Assembly: GCF_021440085.1 (NCBI RefSeq)
Contig: NZ_JAKCPW010000021.1
Span: forward strand, 18,653-82,652
Reading direction: 5' to 3'
DNA: 64,000 nt
From: Dyadobacter sp. CY261
GTDB taxonomy: Bacteria; Bacteroidota; Bacteroidia; Cytophagales; Spirosomataceae
Each line of letters begins with the position of its first letter. The stretch's first letter is position 1. The notes under the pieces are model-generated. The model worked only from the letters and a program-made list of their open reading frames with translations. It was not told the DNA's origin and made no database searches. The translations under genes and the position numbers were made by a program. This document shows, one piece after another, positions 34,829 to 43,052 of the stretch.

Positions 34829-35032
34829 ATGACACAAGAAAACCAAACCGAAAAGAAATACCCGACCCACACTGTTTACTTCCTGACAGAGAAGAAAGGC
34901 AGTGACCAGAAAGACTGGAACAAAACAGGCGCAGCTTGGGCACACGTCGACGAAGACGGCATGAACGTATCGCTGGAAGTTTTCGGACAAAAGATTTCTC
35001 TGGTTATCCGCAAGAATAAACCAAAGGAATAA
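34829..35032 (+). CDS. Small conserved mobilization-region protein, copy B (67 aa)
   Basis: Paralogue of 26111-26317: ENQTEKKYPTHTVYFLTEKK, GSDQKDWNKTGAAWAHVDEDG, then VFGQKISLVIRKNKPKE. The ATG is preceded by AAAGGAGATTACG. As in copy A it sits between the conserved leader and a strong terminator. It faces the leftward mobilization operon. It is short, soluble and unknown in function; a DNA-binding or transfer-accessory role is only suggested by constant linkage to the relaxase genes. Confidence 0.75.
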   Translation: MTQENQTEKKYPTHTVYFLTEKKGSDQKDWNKTGAAWAHVDEDGMNVSLEVFGQKISLVIRKNKPKE

Positions 35033-35038
35033 TTCATC

Positions 35039-35068
35039 CAAGCGGGGCAAAGCGCTTTGCCCCGCTTG
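35039..35068. terminator. Terminator after copy B small gene
   Basis: Near-perfect palindrome CAAGCGGGGCAAAGC / GCTTTGCCCCGCTTG with almost no loop. It lies between two convergent genes and could act on both. Confidence 0.7.
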
Positions 35069-35069
35069 A

Positions 35070-35588
35070 CTACTGATCGTCTAAAATTCGATTGATAATA
35101 AGGCGGGTGATCAGGTAGCCGACGATAAATCCCATACTAAGTGCGTATACTATAATACCTGCACAAAATGACCTCGCCCCTAGCACATTCCCTTTAAGGG
35201 CTATTCCTTCCGACATCCTTGTTGCGACTTTTAACACATACGAAGGGATGCTTTTCATCTCCACTAATCCTGCTCCGACAATCGTTTTGGTCAGCCAATC
35301 CGATATTTGAAACAGATTGGTATTTTCCTGTAATAGTTTGCGTGTATTCTGTTGCTTGCTCGAGTCAGGTTCAGCAGATAGAATCTTTGGAATCGCGAAT
35401 ACCATACCCAAGACTGCGCTAGCCAAGGCTAATCCTGTCATCCATAACATCGCAGCCTTATGTTCGATTAGGTTTTGGAATTTTAAAATGAACCAAGTTC
35501 CTACAAAGGCGGCAAGAGGCCAGATGGTCATCCAGAAATAGACACCATTTTTGGGCCTAAAAAATTCGGGGATTGAAAATTTGCTCAT
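35070..35588 (-). CDS. Multi-pass membrane protein, 172 aa
   Basis: Three clear membrane helices are visible: about 17-36 (YFWMTIWPLAAFVGTWFIL), about 48-66 (MLWMTGLALASAVLGMVFA) and about 143-165 (FCAGIIVYALSMGFIVGYLITRL). A soluble loop of about 70 residues lies between the second and third. I recognise no family. It lies between the terminator and the relaxase-coupled gene at 35641, in the slot where region A has an unrelated soluble gene (26380). This suggests that this position collects accessory genes. Possible roles such as entry exclusion or immunity are speculation. Confidence 0.6.
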   Translation of the reverse strand: MSKFSIPEFFRPKNGVYFWMTIWPLAAFVGTWFILKFQNLIEHKAAMLWMTGLALASAVLGMVFAIPKILSAEPDSSKQQNTRKLLQENTNLFQISDWLTKTIVGAGLVEMKSIPSYVLKVATRMSEGIALKGNVLGARSFCAGIIVYALSMGFIVGYLITRLIINRILDDQ

Positions 35589-35640
35589 TCGAGGGGGTGT
35601 TTAAGTGATAGAATGTAACAAGTATATTTAGTTGCTGAAA

Positions 35641-36030
35641 TTATTCTTCAATGATGATTTCCAAGACCTGGGAGCTCTCATCATTCATGGTGTAGCGCTT
35701 ATCAATCATTGCAATGATTTTTGGAAGATGGTCGAGTAGTTGCATAAACAGGGATTCCAGCCCGTAGCCCTTCAAGACGACAGTCTGCGATGAAAAACCA
35801 AGTTTGATCAAATTCATTTCGTTGCCGGGATTAAAGTCGGCTGAGATCAAGTATGCATAGTTGAAAAACGCACGCCTGCCGTCAGGCCAGACCAGACATA
35901 GGTTGCGGGCATGGCCCAAGGAATGCATGGCATCATCCGACCCGCCAAGAACAGGTTCTTCTTCGCCGTCGGTTTTCGCGGGACTGTTCTCCCGCATCTG
36001 GTCGAAGCGCAGTTTAAATCCGTGGCTCAT
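35641..36030 (-). CDS. Accessory protein coupled to relaxase, copy B (129 aa)
   Basis: Starts at ATG 36030 (MSHGFKLRFDQMRENSPA), overlapping the relaxase stop by 17 bp, exactly as in copy A. A longer frame to 36114 lies wholly inside the relaxase gene and is rejected. After a short acidic linker, a globular domain reads NLCLVWPDGRRAFFNYAYLISADF, with a hydrophobic C-terminal half ending in acidic strands. Constant translational coupling to the relaxase-helicase suggests that it works with it, for example as a relaxosome accessory, but no DNA-binding motif is clear. Confidence 0.78.
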   Translation of the reverse strand: MSHGFKLRFDQMRENSPAKTDGEEEPVLGGSDDAMHSLGHARNLCLVWPDGRRAFFNYAYLISADFNPGNEMNLIKLGFSSQTVVLKGYGLESLFMQLLDHLPKIIAMIDKRYTMNDESSQVLEIIIEE

Positions 36031-38755
36031 AGTCGATATCAATTGTGCGCTGTTTGGGAGTAATCGTTCTTGTCGGATTTTTGTCCTTGTATGGAGCATT
36101 GCGCTCGCGCGCAACTTGCTCTGCCATAGCTTGAATGTTCTTGCGCTTTTGCATCAGCTCCAAGGCAGACTGACGGTCGCCCAGGCGTTGCGCGTGTGTC
36201 AGAAGCTCTTCTTTGTCATCGGTATAGATATGCACTTTGTCGCGTCCGCGAGAAACCGACACATAGAGTTGCTTGGAACTCGTCGCCGGGAAGGTGGCCG
36301 CCGGCTGTGAGATAAACACCTCATCGACCGTCTTACCCTGTGAGGCGTGACTTGTGATACAATATGCATGGTTGATATGCCCGAAATCCTTTCCAATTTT
36401 GTATTTGGTTCTACCGTCACCACCTAAGAGTTCAACGTCACCGCTTTTTTTGACCGACGCGACTTGAAGAAGCTGACCGTTGTTCAGCCTCTTGTCTTGA
36501 TCATCAAAGCCGTTGCGTGTGATTCGCACCTTGTCACCCTTTGCAAGATCGAGCGGTTTTATCCGGTATATATCGTAACAGGCACTTTTATCCGTAGGTA
36601 AAGTTTGAGTTTCGCCCTGATCATCCTTGATCAGGACATGATGATCATTGCTGTATGCTACTTCCCAGCGGCTGCCGCGCTGGATACCTGCGACGTTCTG
36701 GTTGAACTGAATAATATTGCCCTCACTGATGTTGCGCCAATCCGCCCGCTGCGCTTCGGTCAGGTTACGGTTAACAAGCCGGTCAATGGTAATCTCCCGT
36801 TTGCCAAGCTCGCCGCTGCTTCGCAGCTTTTGGCGGATGCTGTCTGTGACATCCTCTGCCTGCTGGTGTGTTGGAGAAATCACCAAAGCCGTCTTTTTAC
36901 TTTTAATGGCTACCATATAATCGTCGATCAGTTGCTTGTTCGGACTAAGCGGATCGATTTCTTTAATGGCTCCCGATGCGTCGAGTTTTTCAAATGCACT
37001 CTTAACGTTGCCCGCAGAGAGATCTTCAACCGCCTTGCGGTAGTTTTCGTCGCGCTGCCGGTAAATCTTGCTTACTTCGGCAGTTTTAATCTCGCCGACC
37101 GTATTGAGGATGCGCAAGGCATCCCCACGGACGACCGAGCTATGCTGCCTGGTATCGCCTCCCAATATCAACCTGGCGTTCTGTTTGGTGGCAAGGTCGA
37201 GCAGGGCGGTCATATCCTTGGTGCCAAGCAGGCCCGCTTCATCCACCCACAAGACCTGGTCTTTTAGTTTTTCCTGCATTTTTTTATCGACCAGGAGCTG
37301 AGAGACGGTTTCAGCTTGCGCGAAGCCTTCTTTGCGCAAAACTCCTCGCGAAGCTTCGGAGGTCGGCGCAACAACGGTCACTGTTTTTCCAGCTTCCTCC
37401 ATATGCTTGATGGCCTCTTGCATCAGTGTCGTCTTGCCAGAGCCAGCGGTGCCGCGAATGATCGAAACTCTGTCTGTGGTTGTCAGAAGGTGCTTGACAG
37501 CTTCACCTTGCTGGCCGTCAAGCTTTACCTCTGGACTCTTCGCATAAAGTGGCCGAAGTTTGCCCTGACCGCCCCTTGCGAGTTTGACCATATAATGCTC
37601 CTCGGACAGAACCTCTTTGGTCGTCATGAGCTTTTGGCCGCGTTCGGTAATACTCATAAGCCGCTGATCGGCATTCAAGCTGTCGGTAATCTGACCCAGA
37701 GCGACGGTCCTGTGGCCGATGCTCTGTCGGTAAGCGCTTTCAAGCAGCCTGCGGTCGTGAACGACCGAGGCCCGCTCAAAACTGTGTTGCAATGCGTGAT
37801 CAACGCAGTCCTTGGCATGAACAATCTCGGCCTGCTTTTCCTGGGCGTTGCGGATGATCCGCTCGCCTTTGCCGTCCTGAGGCGGCTCGAGCTCGCGGAT
37901 CTGTCTACGCCAATCCGCTCTGAGCTCGTTCATGCCGACACCCGGCTGCTTTTTGGCGCGGGTACGGGCACCAAGCTCGCCCAACTCGTCGATATCGGTA
38001 ATGCCCTTTTCCTTAGCGATACGACCAATCTCATCCGTGCGTTTCGAAAACAGGTCGATTACCTGCTCAGGCACATTCTCGATCTCGAAGGACTTCTCTG
38101 TGCGCCGAATGCCGTAGCCCTGATCAATCAGATTATCGGAAAGATATTTGTGGAACCTTGACTGATAATAGGGCATGTCCCGTTTAATGTCCCGGAACTG
38201 TCCTGCCTTGACCCGCTGTTCGTCTGCGTCCCACGTTGCATTGAAGACAAAGCAATGAGCATGCAAGTGGGGGTCGGGTAAATGCCCGTCTACCGGTCTT
38301 GCGGTCTGATGGACGAAGTCCGCCCAAACCAGCTCACCAGTTTGCCGGTCGTCATACTGGCCATCCTTTCTCACTCTGGTTTTAGCGTCCGCCTCAATGT
38401 CGCGCATAGTCGCCTGCACGCTATCCTCGAAAGCTTTCATCAAATGATCGTCGTCGGATAGGGCGTGCAAGATCGACACCGATTTCGGGCAATGAAAGTT
38501 GATATCATATCCCGTCGTCCGCTCTGCCTTTGTCCGTGGCGTCAGGTGCTTGCCAGTCGCCGGGTCGATATTGTCGCATAAGGCGTAGAACGCCTCCTTT
38601 GATGCAATACCTGTGATGCCAAGCCGCTCGGCAAGTTTGCCGCGGATCTGCCCATTCAGCTCCTGATCATTGATGTAATAATCAGCTTTGGAGAGGGCTT
38701 GCTTGAAGTAGGCTTTGGCATGGTCAGCATTGCTGGCCTGGATCATCCGTATCAT
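36014..38755 (-). CDS. MOBF-type conjugative relaxase-helicase (TrwC/TraI-like)
   Basis: This enzyme nicks one DNA strand at the transfer origin and unwinds it during conjugation. The N-terminal relaxase domain has the candidate nucleophile tyrosines Y26 and Y27 (ADYYIND), KSVSILHAL, and the three-histidine metal site DPHLHAHCF (H163, H165, H167). The C-terminal half is an SF1 RecD-like helicase: Walker A GTAGSGKT at 435-442, DEAG at 505-508, GGDTRQH, and the late motif TSHASQGKT. At 913 aa it is of normal family length. It forms a leftward set with the 260-aa membrane protein, the coupling protein and the 17-bp-overlapping accessory gene. MOBF relaxases are mainly known from Proteobacteria and Actinobacteria, so transfer across phyla is plausible. 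Confidence 0.93.
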   Translation of the reverse strand: MIRMIQASNADHAKAYFKQALSKADYYINDQELNGQIRGKLAERLGITGIASKEAFYALCDNIDPATGKHLTPRTKAERTTGYDINFHCPKSVSILHALSDDDHLMKAFEDSVQATMRDIEADAKTRVRKDGQYDDRQTGELVWADFVHQTARPVDGHLPDPHLHAHCFVFNATWDADEQRVKAGQFRDIKRDMPYYQSRFHKYLSDNLIDQGYGIRRTEKSFEIENVPEQVIDLFSKRTDEIGRIAKEKGITDIDELGELGARTRAKKQPGVGMNELRADWRRQIRELEPPQDGKGERIIRNAQEKQAEIVHAKDCVDHALQHSFERASVVHDRRLLESAYRQSIGHRTVALGQITDSLNADQRLMSITERGQKLMTTKEVLSEEHYMVKLARGGQGKLRPLYAKSPEVKLDGQQGEAVKHLLTTTDRVSIIRGTAGSGKTTLMQEAIKHMEEAGKTVTVVAPTSEASRGVLRKEGFAQAETVSQLLVDKKMQEKLKDQVLWVDEAGLLGTKDMTALLDLATKQNARLILGGDTRQHSSVVRGDALRILNTVGEIKTAEVSKIYRQRDENYRKAVEDLSAGNVKSAFEKLDASGAIKEIDPLSPNKQLIDDYMVAIKSKKTALVISPTHQQAEDVTDSIRQKLRSSGELGKREITIDRLVNRNLTEAQRADWRNISEGNIIQFNQNVAGIQRGSRWEVAYSNDHHVLIKDDQGETQTLPTDKSACYDIYRIKPLDLAKGDKVRITRNGFDDQDKRLNNGQLLQVASVKKSGDVELLGGDGRTKYKIGKDFGHINHAYCITSHASQGKTVDEVFISQPAATFPATSSKQLYVSVSRGRDKVHIYTDDKEELLTHAQRLGDRQSALELMQKRKNIQAMAEQVARERNAPYKDKNPTRTITPKQRTIDIDYEPRI

Positions 38756-38933
38756 AAATGCAGTTTACAACAGGATTGAATTCGGGATTGATATTTCTGG
38801 TTACGTTAAACGAAATGCCTATCTGGTTTGACCAGGAGCTGTGTACGGAAAACCCCTTAGGCAGTGTACGGGAATTGCTATACGTAGTGTTAACTTTTGT
38901 ATCAGACGTCTTCCCTAAGCACTGCTTAGGGGG
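38756..38933. other. Inverted-repeat-rich spacer before relaxase
   Basis: A 178-bp gap within an otherwise tight leftward gene set. It contains the hairpin CCCTAAGCActgCTTAGGG near 38912-38931 and, about 60 bp to the left, CCCCTTAGGCAGTG, which is related in inverted form to CACTGCTTAGGGGG. Nested inverted repeats next to a relaxase gene are typical of transfer origins, but a terminator or attenuator would look similar. Confidence 0.4.
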
Positions 38934-39716
38934 TCACATGGCCACTGCTATTTCGGAATCTTCGACGAAATTTTCGGCAACTTTCCGGCGCATATTCTCA
39001 TCGGCTGGCTTGCGTCCGTAATAGTTAACGCCTCTGGTTTCGTTGGGCGTAAGGCCGTCGACAAATGAAGATGTCATCTCTTCATTAAAAATCATCTCGT
39101 CGATTTGATCCATGACAAAGTTGTCGCCACGGTGATACGCGCCGACATAACTGATCGAATAACAGATGCTGCAATAGACAATCAGAATTCCAACGTGTTG
39201 CTGTAATAGCCAAAGAACGAGGCCGATCACAAGGAAAAAGCCCGGCTCAATGACAGTCTCGATCGTGCGAACCGATAGCCTTTTTCCATAGGGTTGGTAG
39301 TTAAGAAAGCCGTTATGGATGTTACCTGTTGATAGGCTGTAGCGACCAAAATCAAATACTGAAGGAAGCCGTTTGATCTCACGACGACGGTCGAGACACA
39401 TGCCCACAAAACCGGCTAGGAACAGATACCAGGTCAGATCATGCAACAGAAAATCGAAGATGTCGAACTCACGGCTGAACCCATATTTGGCTAGAAAGTA
39501 GAAACCGACGCTTGTTCCGATAGGTAGGATTGCCAGAACTGTTGTGGCGATAATGGCCGTTGAAAATGAGAAATAACGCTCGCCCATGTTCGTGCGGATA
39601 AACACTTCTAGAAGCAGGCGCGGGACGGAGCAGGTTGAAAGGAACAGATCAAGGATCGCTTCCTTGATGACATTCTTGCGACGAAAGACGGTACGGAAAT
39701 AAAGGTTCTTTTTCAT
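38934..39716 (-). CDS. Membrane protein of the mobilization operon, 260 aa
   Basis: At least four membrane helices are visible: about 50-75 (FSTAIIATTVLAILPIGTSVGFYFL), about 92-110 (DLTWYLFLAGFVGMCL), and a pair at about 158-190 (FFLVIGLVLWLL, VGILIVYCSICYSISYVGA). The N- and C-terminal regions are charged and probably cytoplasmic. It starts 20 bp after the coupling-protein gene and precedes the relaxase. In such operons a small membrane protein often helps the coupling ATPase contact the membrane or the transfer pore; that role is inferred from position. I know no named family. Confidence 0.7.
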   Translation of the reverse strand: MKKNLYFRTVFRRKNVIKEAILDLFLSTCSVPRLLLEVFIRTNMGERYFSFSTAIIATTVLAILPIGTSVGFYFLAKYGFSREFDIFDFLLHDLTWYLFLAGFVGMCLDRRREIKRLPSVFDFGRYSLSTGNIHNGFLNYQPYGKRLSVRTIETVIEPGFFLVIGLVLWLLQQHVGILIVYCSICYSISYVGAYHRGDNFVMDQIDEMIFNEEMTSSFVDGLTPNETRGVNYYGRKPADENMRRKVAENFVEDSEIAVAM

Positions 39717-39736
39717 AGAGTGAAGAGTTAGGTTTG

Positions 39737-41248
39737 TTATGGTTGATAGTTTTGTGCAAATAGCATTTTGATATAGTTCTGGCCTTTGAGCACCATGTCA
39801 CCTTGCCGGTGTAAGTAGCCTTCTACCCAAAAGCTGTTGTTCGGTCCGCCGGTTCTGAGACGAACGAACTCTTCGGGCCTTACCACGCGTTCAAGGCGCA
39901 TTGAGCGAGACTGAGACTTAGAAAACTGCTTGGCGAAGGTGACGCTATCTCCATATTCTTCGAAGAAAGCATCACCGATCAATTCGGATGCATACTTATT
40001 GGTTTCGATATCGGCGTTGGCATGAAAGATTTTGGTGCCGAGCGTTCCAAGAAAACTTTTGACTTTGAACTCGCCCTGTTTGCCACCCATAGAGGCCATG
40101 TAATTGGGCAGGTTCTGTGAGATGTATACTGTGGATACGCGGCTACTCCGTGCAGTGGCTTGAAAGTCGGCATCTTTCTCGTGGATAAAATTTTGAGCCT
40201 CGTCTGCCCAGAGGAACACAGGCCTGTCATTACGCGACACGTCACGCTTTTCCATGGTGCGCTGCCAAATATATTTGAACAGGATCTGGCAATCACGTCC
40301 CACTTTATGATAGGTTTTCACAGGCAGGTTGATCAGGATGATTTTACCTCGCAAGGAGTCCTCAGGCGTCACGGTGGACAGTTCATGTCTACAAAACATT
40401 GAGTACACCGGATCTCGTAATAATCGGAACAGAAATCCGGAGAAGATAAAGTCTATGATTGACCTGGTCTTGTCTGTCAGGGAGATAAAGTTTTCGACAA
40501 AGAACTGATCAATGAATTTAAATAACCTTGCGTTTGGAACGGCCTCTAAAAGCTCATTCTCAAAGTCCAGTTCGTCTTGTAGTCGCTGCTGGTGGGAGAG
40601 GGGGAGGCTGGCGAACCATTCTTCAACCTGAACATTGACGTTTTCCTTTGCGGTCTCAAACGCCTTGTGGAAATATTTGGCTCCCGCTTGCGCTTCGGTT
40701 TTGAGACCTTCCAAATCCTTTGGGATTGTTTGGGCGATATTGTAAAGGTCTTTAATTGCGACTTTGCCGTAGGCGAGCTGGCATAGGTCGATGACATTGA
40801 ACATGAGCATATCTAATGCCGTCTCCCAAAAAGGGTCGTCGCCTTTTCCCGCATCTTTTTCTTCACCAGCACGTATAACGGTCTTCAGCACATCGACTAG
40901 ATTTTCGGTTAATGCCGAGCCACCACCGGACTGCACGGATTCATAAGCCAAGAAGTTAAAGTTGTGTTTGCCGCCAGGCTCCAGAACAATCAGATCATTG
41001 CTTCGACCAGTCTGTTGACAGTAATCGACCCAGGATTGTTTTTCGTCTGGCTTAACCGTCAGCACCAACCCGCCAAACCCTGCTTTGAGATATTTGAGAG
41101 CGATCATCCGGCCCGAGCCAGACGTTTTACCCGAGCCGATACCTCCGAAAATTTGGACGCCTTCGACAGCGTGGCGGAGAGTCCAGTAATTCCGTTCAGA
41201 CGGTGAAGCCAACTCGATGATTGGCTGATCAAGATCAAACGAATTCAT
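39737..41248 (-). CDS. Type IV coupling protein (VirD4/TrwB-like ATPase)
   Basis: This hexameric DNA-pump ATPase links the relaxase-DNA complex to the secretion channel. The Walker A motif is GGIGSGKT (residues 35-42 from the ATG at 41248) and Walker B is FLWADEAQNF in the C-terminal third. The segment RVSTVYISQNLPNY is the sensor/box typical of TraG/TraD/VirD4 proteins. Unlike canonical TrwB it lacks N-terminal membrane helices, so the 260-aa membrane protein encoded next to it may supply the membrane contact. An in-frame TTG two codons upstream of the ATG is ignored. It heads the T4CP-membrane protein-relaxase order. Confidence 0.9.
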   Translation of the reverse strand: MNSFDLDQPIIELASPSERNYWTLRHAVEGVQIFGGIGSGKTSGSGRMIALKYLKAGFGGLVLTVKPDEKQSWVDYCQQTGRSNDLIVLEPGGKHNFNFLAYESVQSGGGSALTENLVDVLKTVIRAGEEKDAGKGDDPFWETALDMLMFNVIDLCQLAYGKVAIKDLYNIAQTIPKDLEGLKTEAQAGAKYFHKAFETAKENVNVQVEEWFASLPLSHQQRLQDELDFENELLEAVPNARLFKFIDQFFVENFISLTDKTRSIIDFIFSGFLFRLLRDPVYSMFCRHELSTVTPEDSLRGKIILINLPVKTYHKVGRDCQILFKYIWQRTMEKRDVSRNDRPVFLWADEAQNFIHEKDADFQATARSSRVSTVYISQNLPNYMASMGGKQGEFKVKSFLGTLGTKIFHANADIETNKYASELIGDAFFEEYGDSVTFAKQFSKSQSRSMRLERVVRPEEFVRLRTGGPNNSFWVEGYLHRQGDMVLKGQNYIKMLFAQNYQP

Positions 41249-41282
41249 AAGCAAGAAAGGGAAGAGGGTAAAATTACTTTGA

Positions 41283-41313
41283 CAAAATATTGGATTGTTT
41301 TGAGAATATTTTG
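41283..41313. promoter_or_regulatory. Inverted repeat upstream of coupling protein
   Basis: CAAAATATT (41283-41291) and AATATTTTG (41305-41313) form a perfect 9-bp inverted repeat 35 bp before the coupling-protein start; CCCC/GGGG arms lie farther upstream near 41330-41356. It may be an operator or part of a transfer origin. Confidence 0.4.
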
Positions 41314-41388
41314 ACCGTTAAATAAGTAACCCCAAAATTATTTATCGGGGATACTCTTGATTATGAGGAAGTTTTCGGAAGTTAGTGC

Positions 41389-41637
41389 TTAGCGTTTCCA
41401 GATAAAGAAGGATTGGAACGGTTTGAAGGAAAGTTGCTTCAAACCGTAGGGTAGACTTTCGGACTTATAGATTGAAGTCAAGTCAAGAGGTTTTTCGGAA
41501 AGTGTGGCAGGGGTAACGAGTTTGTTCCAGCTAACAGCACCTTCGCAACCCTCGTCGAGTGCTTGCTGCCAGGCTTTTTCGAAACGTTCTTTGTTGCCCT
41601 TAAAGACGCTTTTGAGTAGGTGTTCCTGATATTCCAT
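41389..41637 (-). CDS. Small hypothetical protein near transfer origin, 82 aa
   Basis: The ATG at 41637 is chosen because GGAGG lies 8 bp upstream. The product begins MEYQEHLLKSVFKGNKERFEKAWQ, is amphipathic and helical in the first half, and ends in an aromatic, basic tail (FFIWKR). It occupies the place of the small DNA-binding relaxosome protein in R388-like operons (upstream of the coupling protein), but has no recognisable ribbon-helix-helix. Its function is unknown. It is divergent from the gene at 41727, with about 90 bp between. Confidence 0.6.
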   Translation of the reverse strand: MEYQEHLLKSVFKGNKERFEKAWQQALDEGCEGAVSWNKLVTPATLSEKPLDLTSIYKSESLPYGLKQLSFKPFQSFFIWKR

Positions 41638-41726
41638 GGCAAGCCTCCGTGAATTCATAGTACATGGTTCGTCTATTTATATTACCATAAATTCGATTAA
41701 TGTCAAGAATTTAAACCCTCTAAAAC

Positions 41727-42374
41727 ATGGATAGCAAGGATAGTAGGAAGGAGCATTATCCATTTCCCGAGCACATGGAATATATCGAAGAGATGGTCAC
41801 TGAGGCTCGGAAAAAGACGGAATTGATCGACAAGGAGCTTGACCGGACGCCCAGGGAATTTAAAGAGCCTGATCCCTATGTACCTCGTTACAATCCGCCA
41901 GGGTTCTTGAAACCCGCCAAGCAAAACAATCCCGTTAACGTTGTTTACAACCTCGAAAAACAGAAAGCGGACATTGAGTCAGGGCTCAACAAACGCATTG
42001 AGCGCGAGATAGATGCTATCGGCCTGGACGAAGCAACGGCCAACCAATTGCGTGAGGCGACGTTCCACAAGATGAACCCCAACGCGTTCGAAGGAAAATC
42101 TGATAAAGAAATGGATGGTCTACGGCAAACTCCCAAAGACATGAATTATTCGCAGGACTATATGCGACAGCTGACAACGAATTTCAGGGCGAAGGAGAAT
42201 GAGGAGAAAGCGACCCCGGCGGCGCCAGAAGAAACTGTAAGGAAAGAAGAGAAGACATTCTCGATGTCAGCGCGATTTACGCAGAGCCTGAGCTACGCCA
42301 AGGCTCAGGAACAGAAATCGCCGGAACCAGGGAAACTGCCCGATAAGGGAAACAGTACTCCTAGCAAGGAGTAG
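41727..42374 (+). CDS. Hydrophilic mobilization-region protein, 215 aa
   Basis: Entirely hydrophilic, with very high Glu, Lys and Pro content. The first 70 residues are helical and then proline-rich (REFKEPDPYVPRYNPPGFLKP). A helical segment (LEKQKADIESGLNKRIEREID) follows, and the C-terminal third looks disordered (KATPAAPEETVRKEEK...). No family is recognised. It is divergent from the small gene at 41389 and convergent with the one at 42376, with a 1-bp gap between stops. By location it is an accessory transfer or regulatory protein of the element. Confidence 0.65.
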   Translation: MDSKDSRKEHYPFPEHMEYIEEMVTEARKKTELIDKELDRTPREFKEPDPYVPRYNPPGFLKPAKQNNPVNVVYNLEKQKADIESGLNKRIEREIDAIGLDEATANQLREATFHKMNPNAFEGKSDKEMDGLRQTPKDMNYSQDYMRQLTTNFRAKENEEKATPAAPEETVRKEEKTFSMSARFTQSLSYAKAQEQKSPEPGKLPDKGNSTPSKE

Positions 42375-42375
42375 G

Positions 42376-42645
42376 CTATTTAGATGGCGGATCAACATCG
42401 CGGGTTTTAGATTTTTCGGGCGAGGGAGTGTCTTTGGCTGTTTTGTCGTTTTTGAGCCAATGTGGAAGCTTACTTTTAACTTGATCTACCAAATATTGCT
42501 GGCGGCCATCACGCATACCCTGTAGGCGTGGACTATCACCTTCGATTTTTGAGAGTTTTTCCGATAGCCCGGACATGTGTTGCGCAATCAGGTAGCTATC
42601 GTTGAAGCCTTTCAGATAGTCTGGGTCTATTTTTTCGTCTTCCAT
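42376..42645 (-). CDS. Small hypothetical protein, 89 aa
   Basis: A hydrophilic helical protein (EKIDPDYLKGFNDSYLIAQHMSGLSEKLSKIE) with a basic, Ser/Pro-rich disordered end. It starts 2 bp after the helix-turn-helix gene on the same strand, so the two are surely cotranscribed and probably translationally coupled. The function is unknown; the pairing with a DNA-binding protein suggests a role in element control. Confidence 0.62.
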   Translation of the reverse strand: MEDEKIDPDYLKGFNDSYLIAQHMSGLSEKLSKIEGDSPRLQGMRDGRQQYLVDQVKSKLPHWLKNDKTAKDTPSPEKSKTRDVDPPSK

Positions 42646-42647
42646 AG

Positions 42648-42917
42648 TTAGAAAGTATTACGGGCATGTTTGTTCAAATAATCCTCAATGGAATCACGGT
42701 CATAGAGGATTATTTTCTTTTGTGGCTGAGAAAATCTAACTTTTCCCTCGTCACGAAGTTTCTGAAGAGTAGTCTTAGATTTAATATTGAGCATTTGCAT
42801 TGCCTGTTCATCAGACAACCACTTCTCAACTTTCCGAGAGGATTGTGTGTTCAATCGTTCAACTACCTGGTCAATAAGCGTGTAGAAGGCAACTTCTTCT
42901 AAGCATATTACTTGCAT
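42648..42917 (-). CDS. Helix-turn-helix (excisionase-like) protein, 89 aa
   Basis: The C-terminal 60 residues form a MerR-like HTH_17 domain: WLSDEQAMQMLNIKSKTTLQKLRDEGKVRFSQ, then KKIILYDRDSIEDYLNKH. This is the usual Bacteroidota mobile-element DNA-binding protein seen near excision and mobilization genes. The N-terminal 25 residues form a helix that may mediate dimerization. It is first in a two-gene leftward unit with 42376. It may control excision or transfer; no operator is obvious. Confidence 0.8.
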   Translation of the reverse strand: MQVICLEEVAFYTLIDQVVERLNTQSSRKVEKWLSDEQAMQMLNIKSKTTLQKLRDEGKVRFSQPQKKIILYDRDSIEDYLNKHARNTF

Positions 42918-43052
42918 GTCTGGGAAATGTTTAACTAATTGCTAGGTAGAGATCATATTCTTTACTTGTCAATCAATATTATTGCAATATGAAAGATATT
43001 AATTTTTTAATGTGCATTTTTTAGATTATTTTTTCCTAAATATTCTCTATGT

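Noticed and set aside
36605..37267. A 220-codon rightward open frame
   Set aside because: Antisense shadow of the helicase part of the relaxase gene; no start signal and no recognisable motif.
37316..38161. A 281-codon rightward open frame
   Set aside because: It lies wholly inside the relaxase-helicase gene on the opposite strand, whose protein has clear HUH and helicase motifs. Long antisense frames are common in GC-richer genes.
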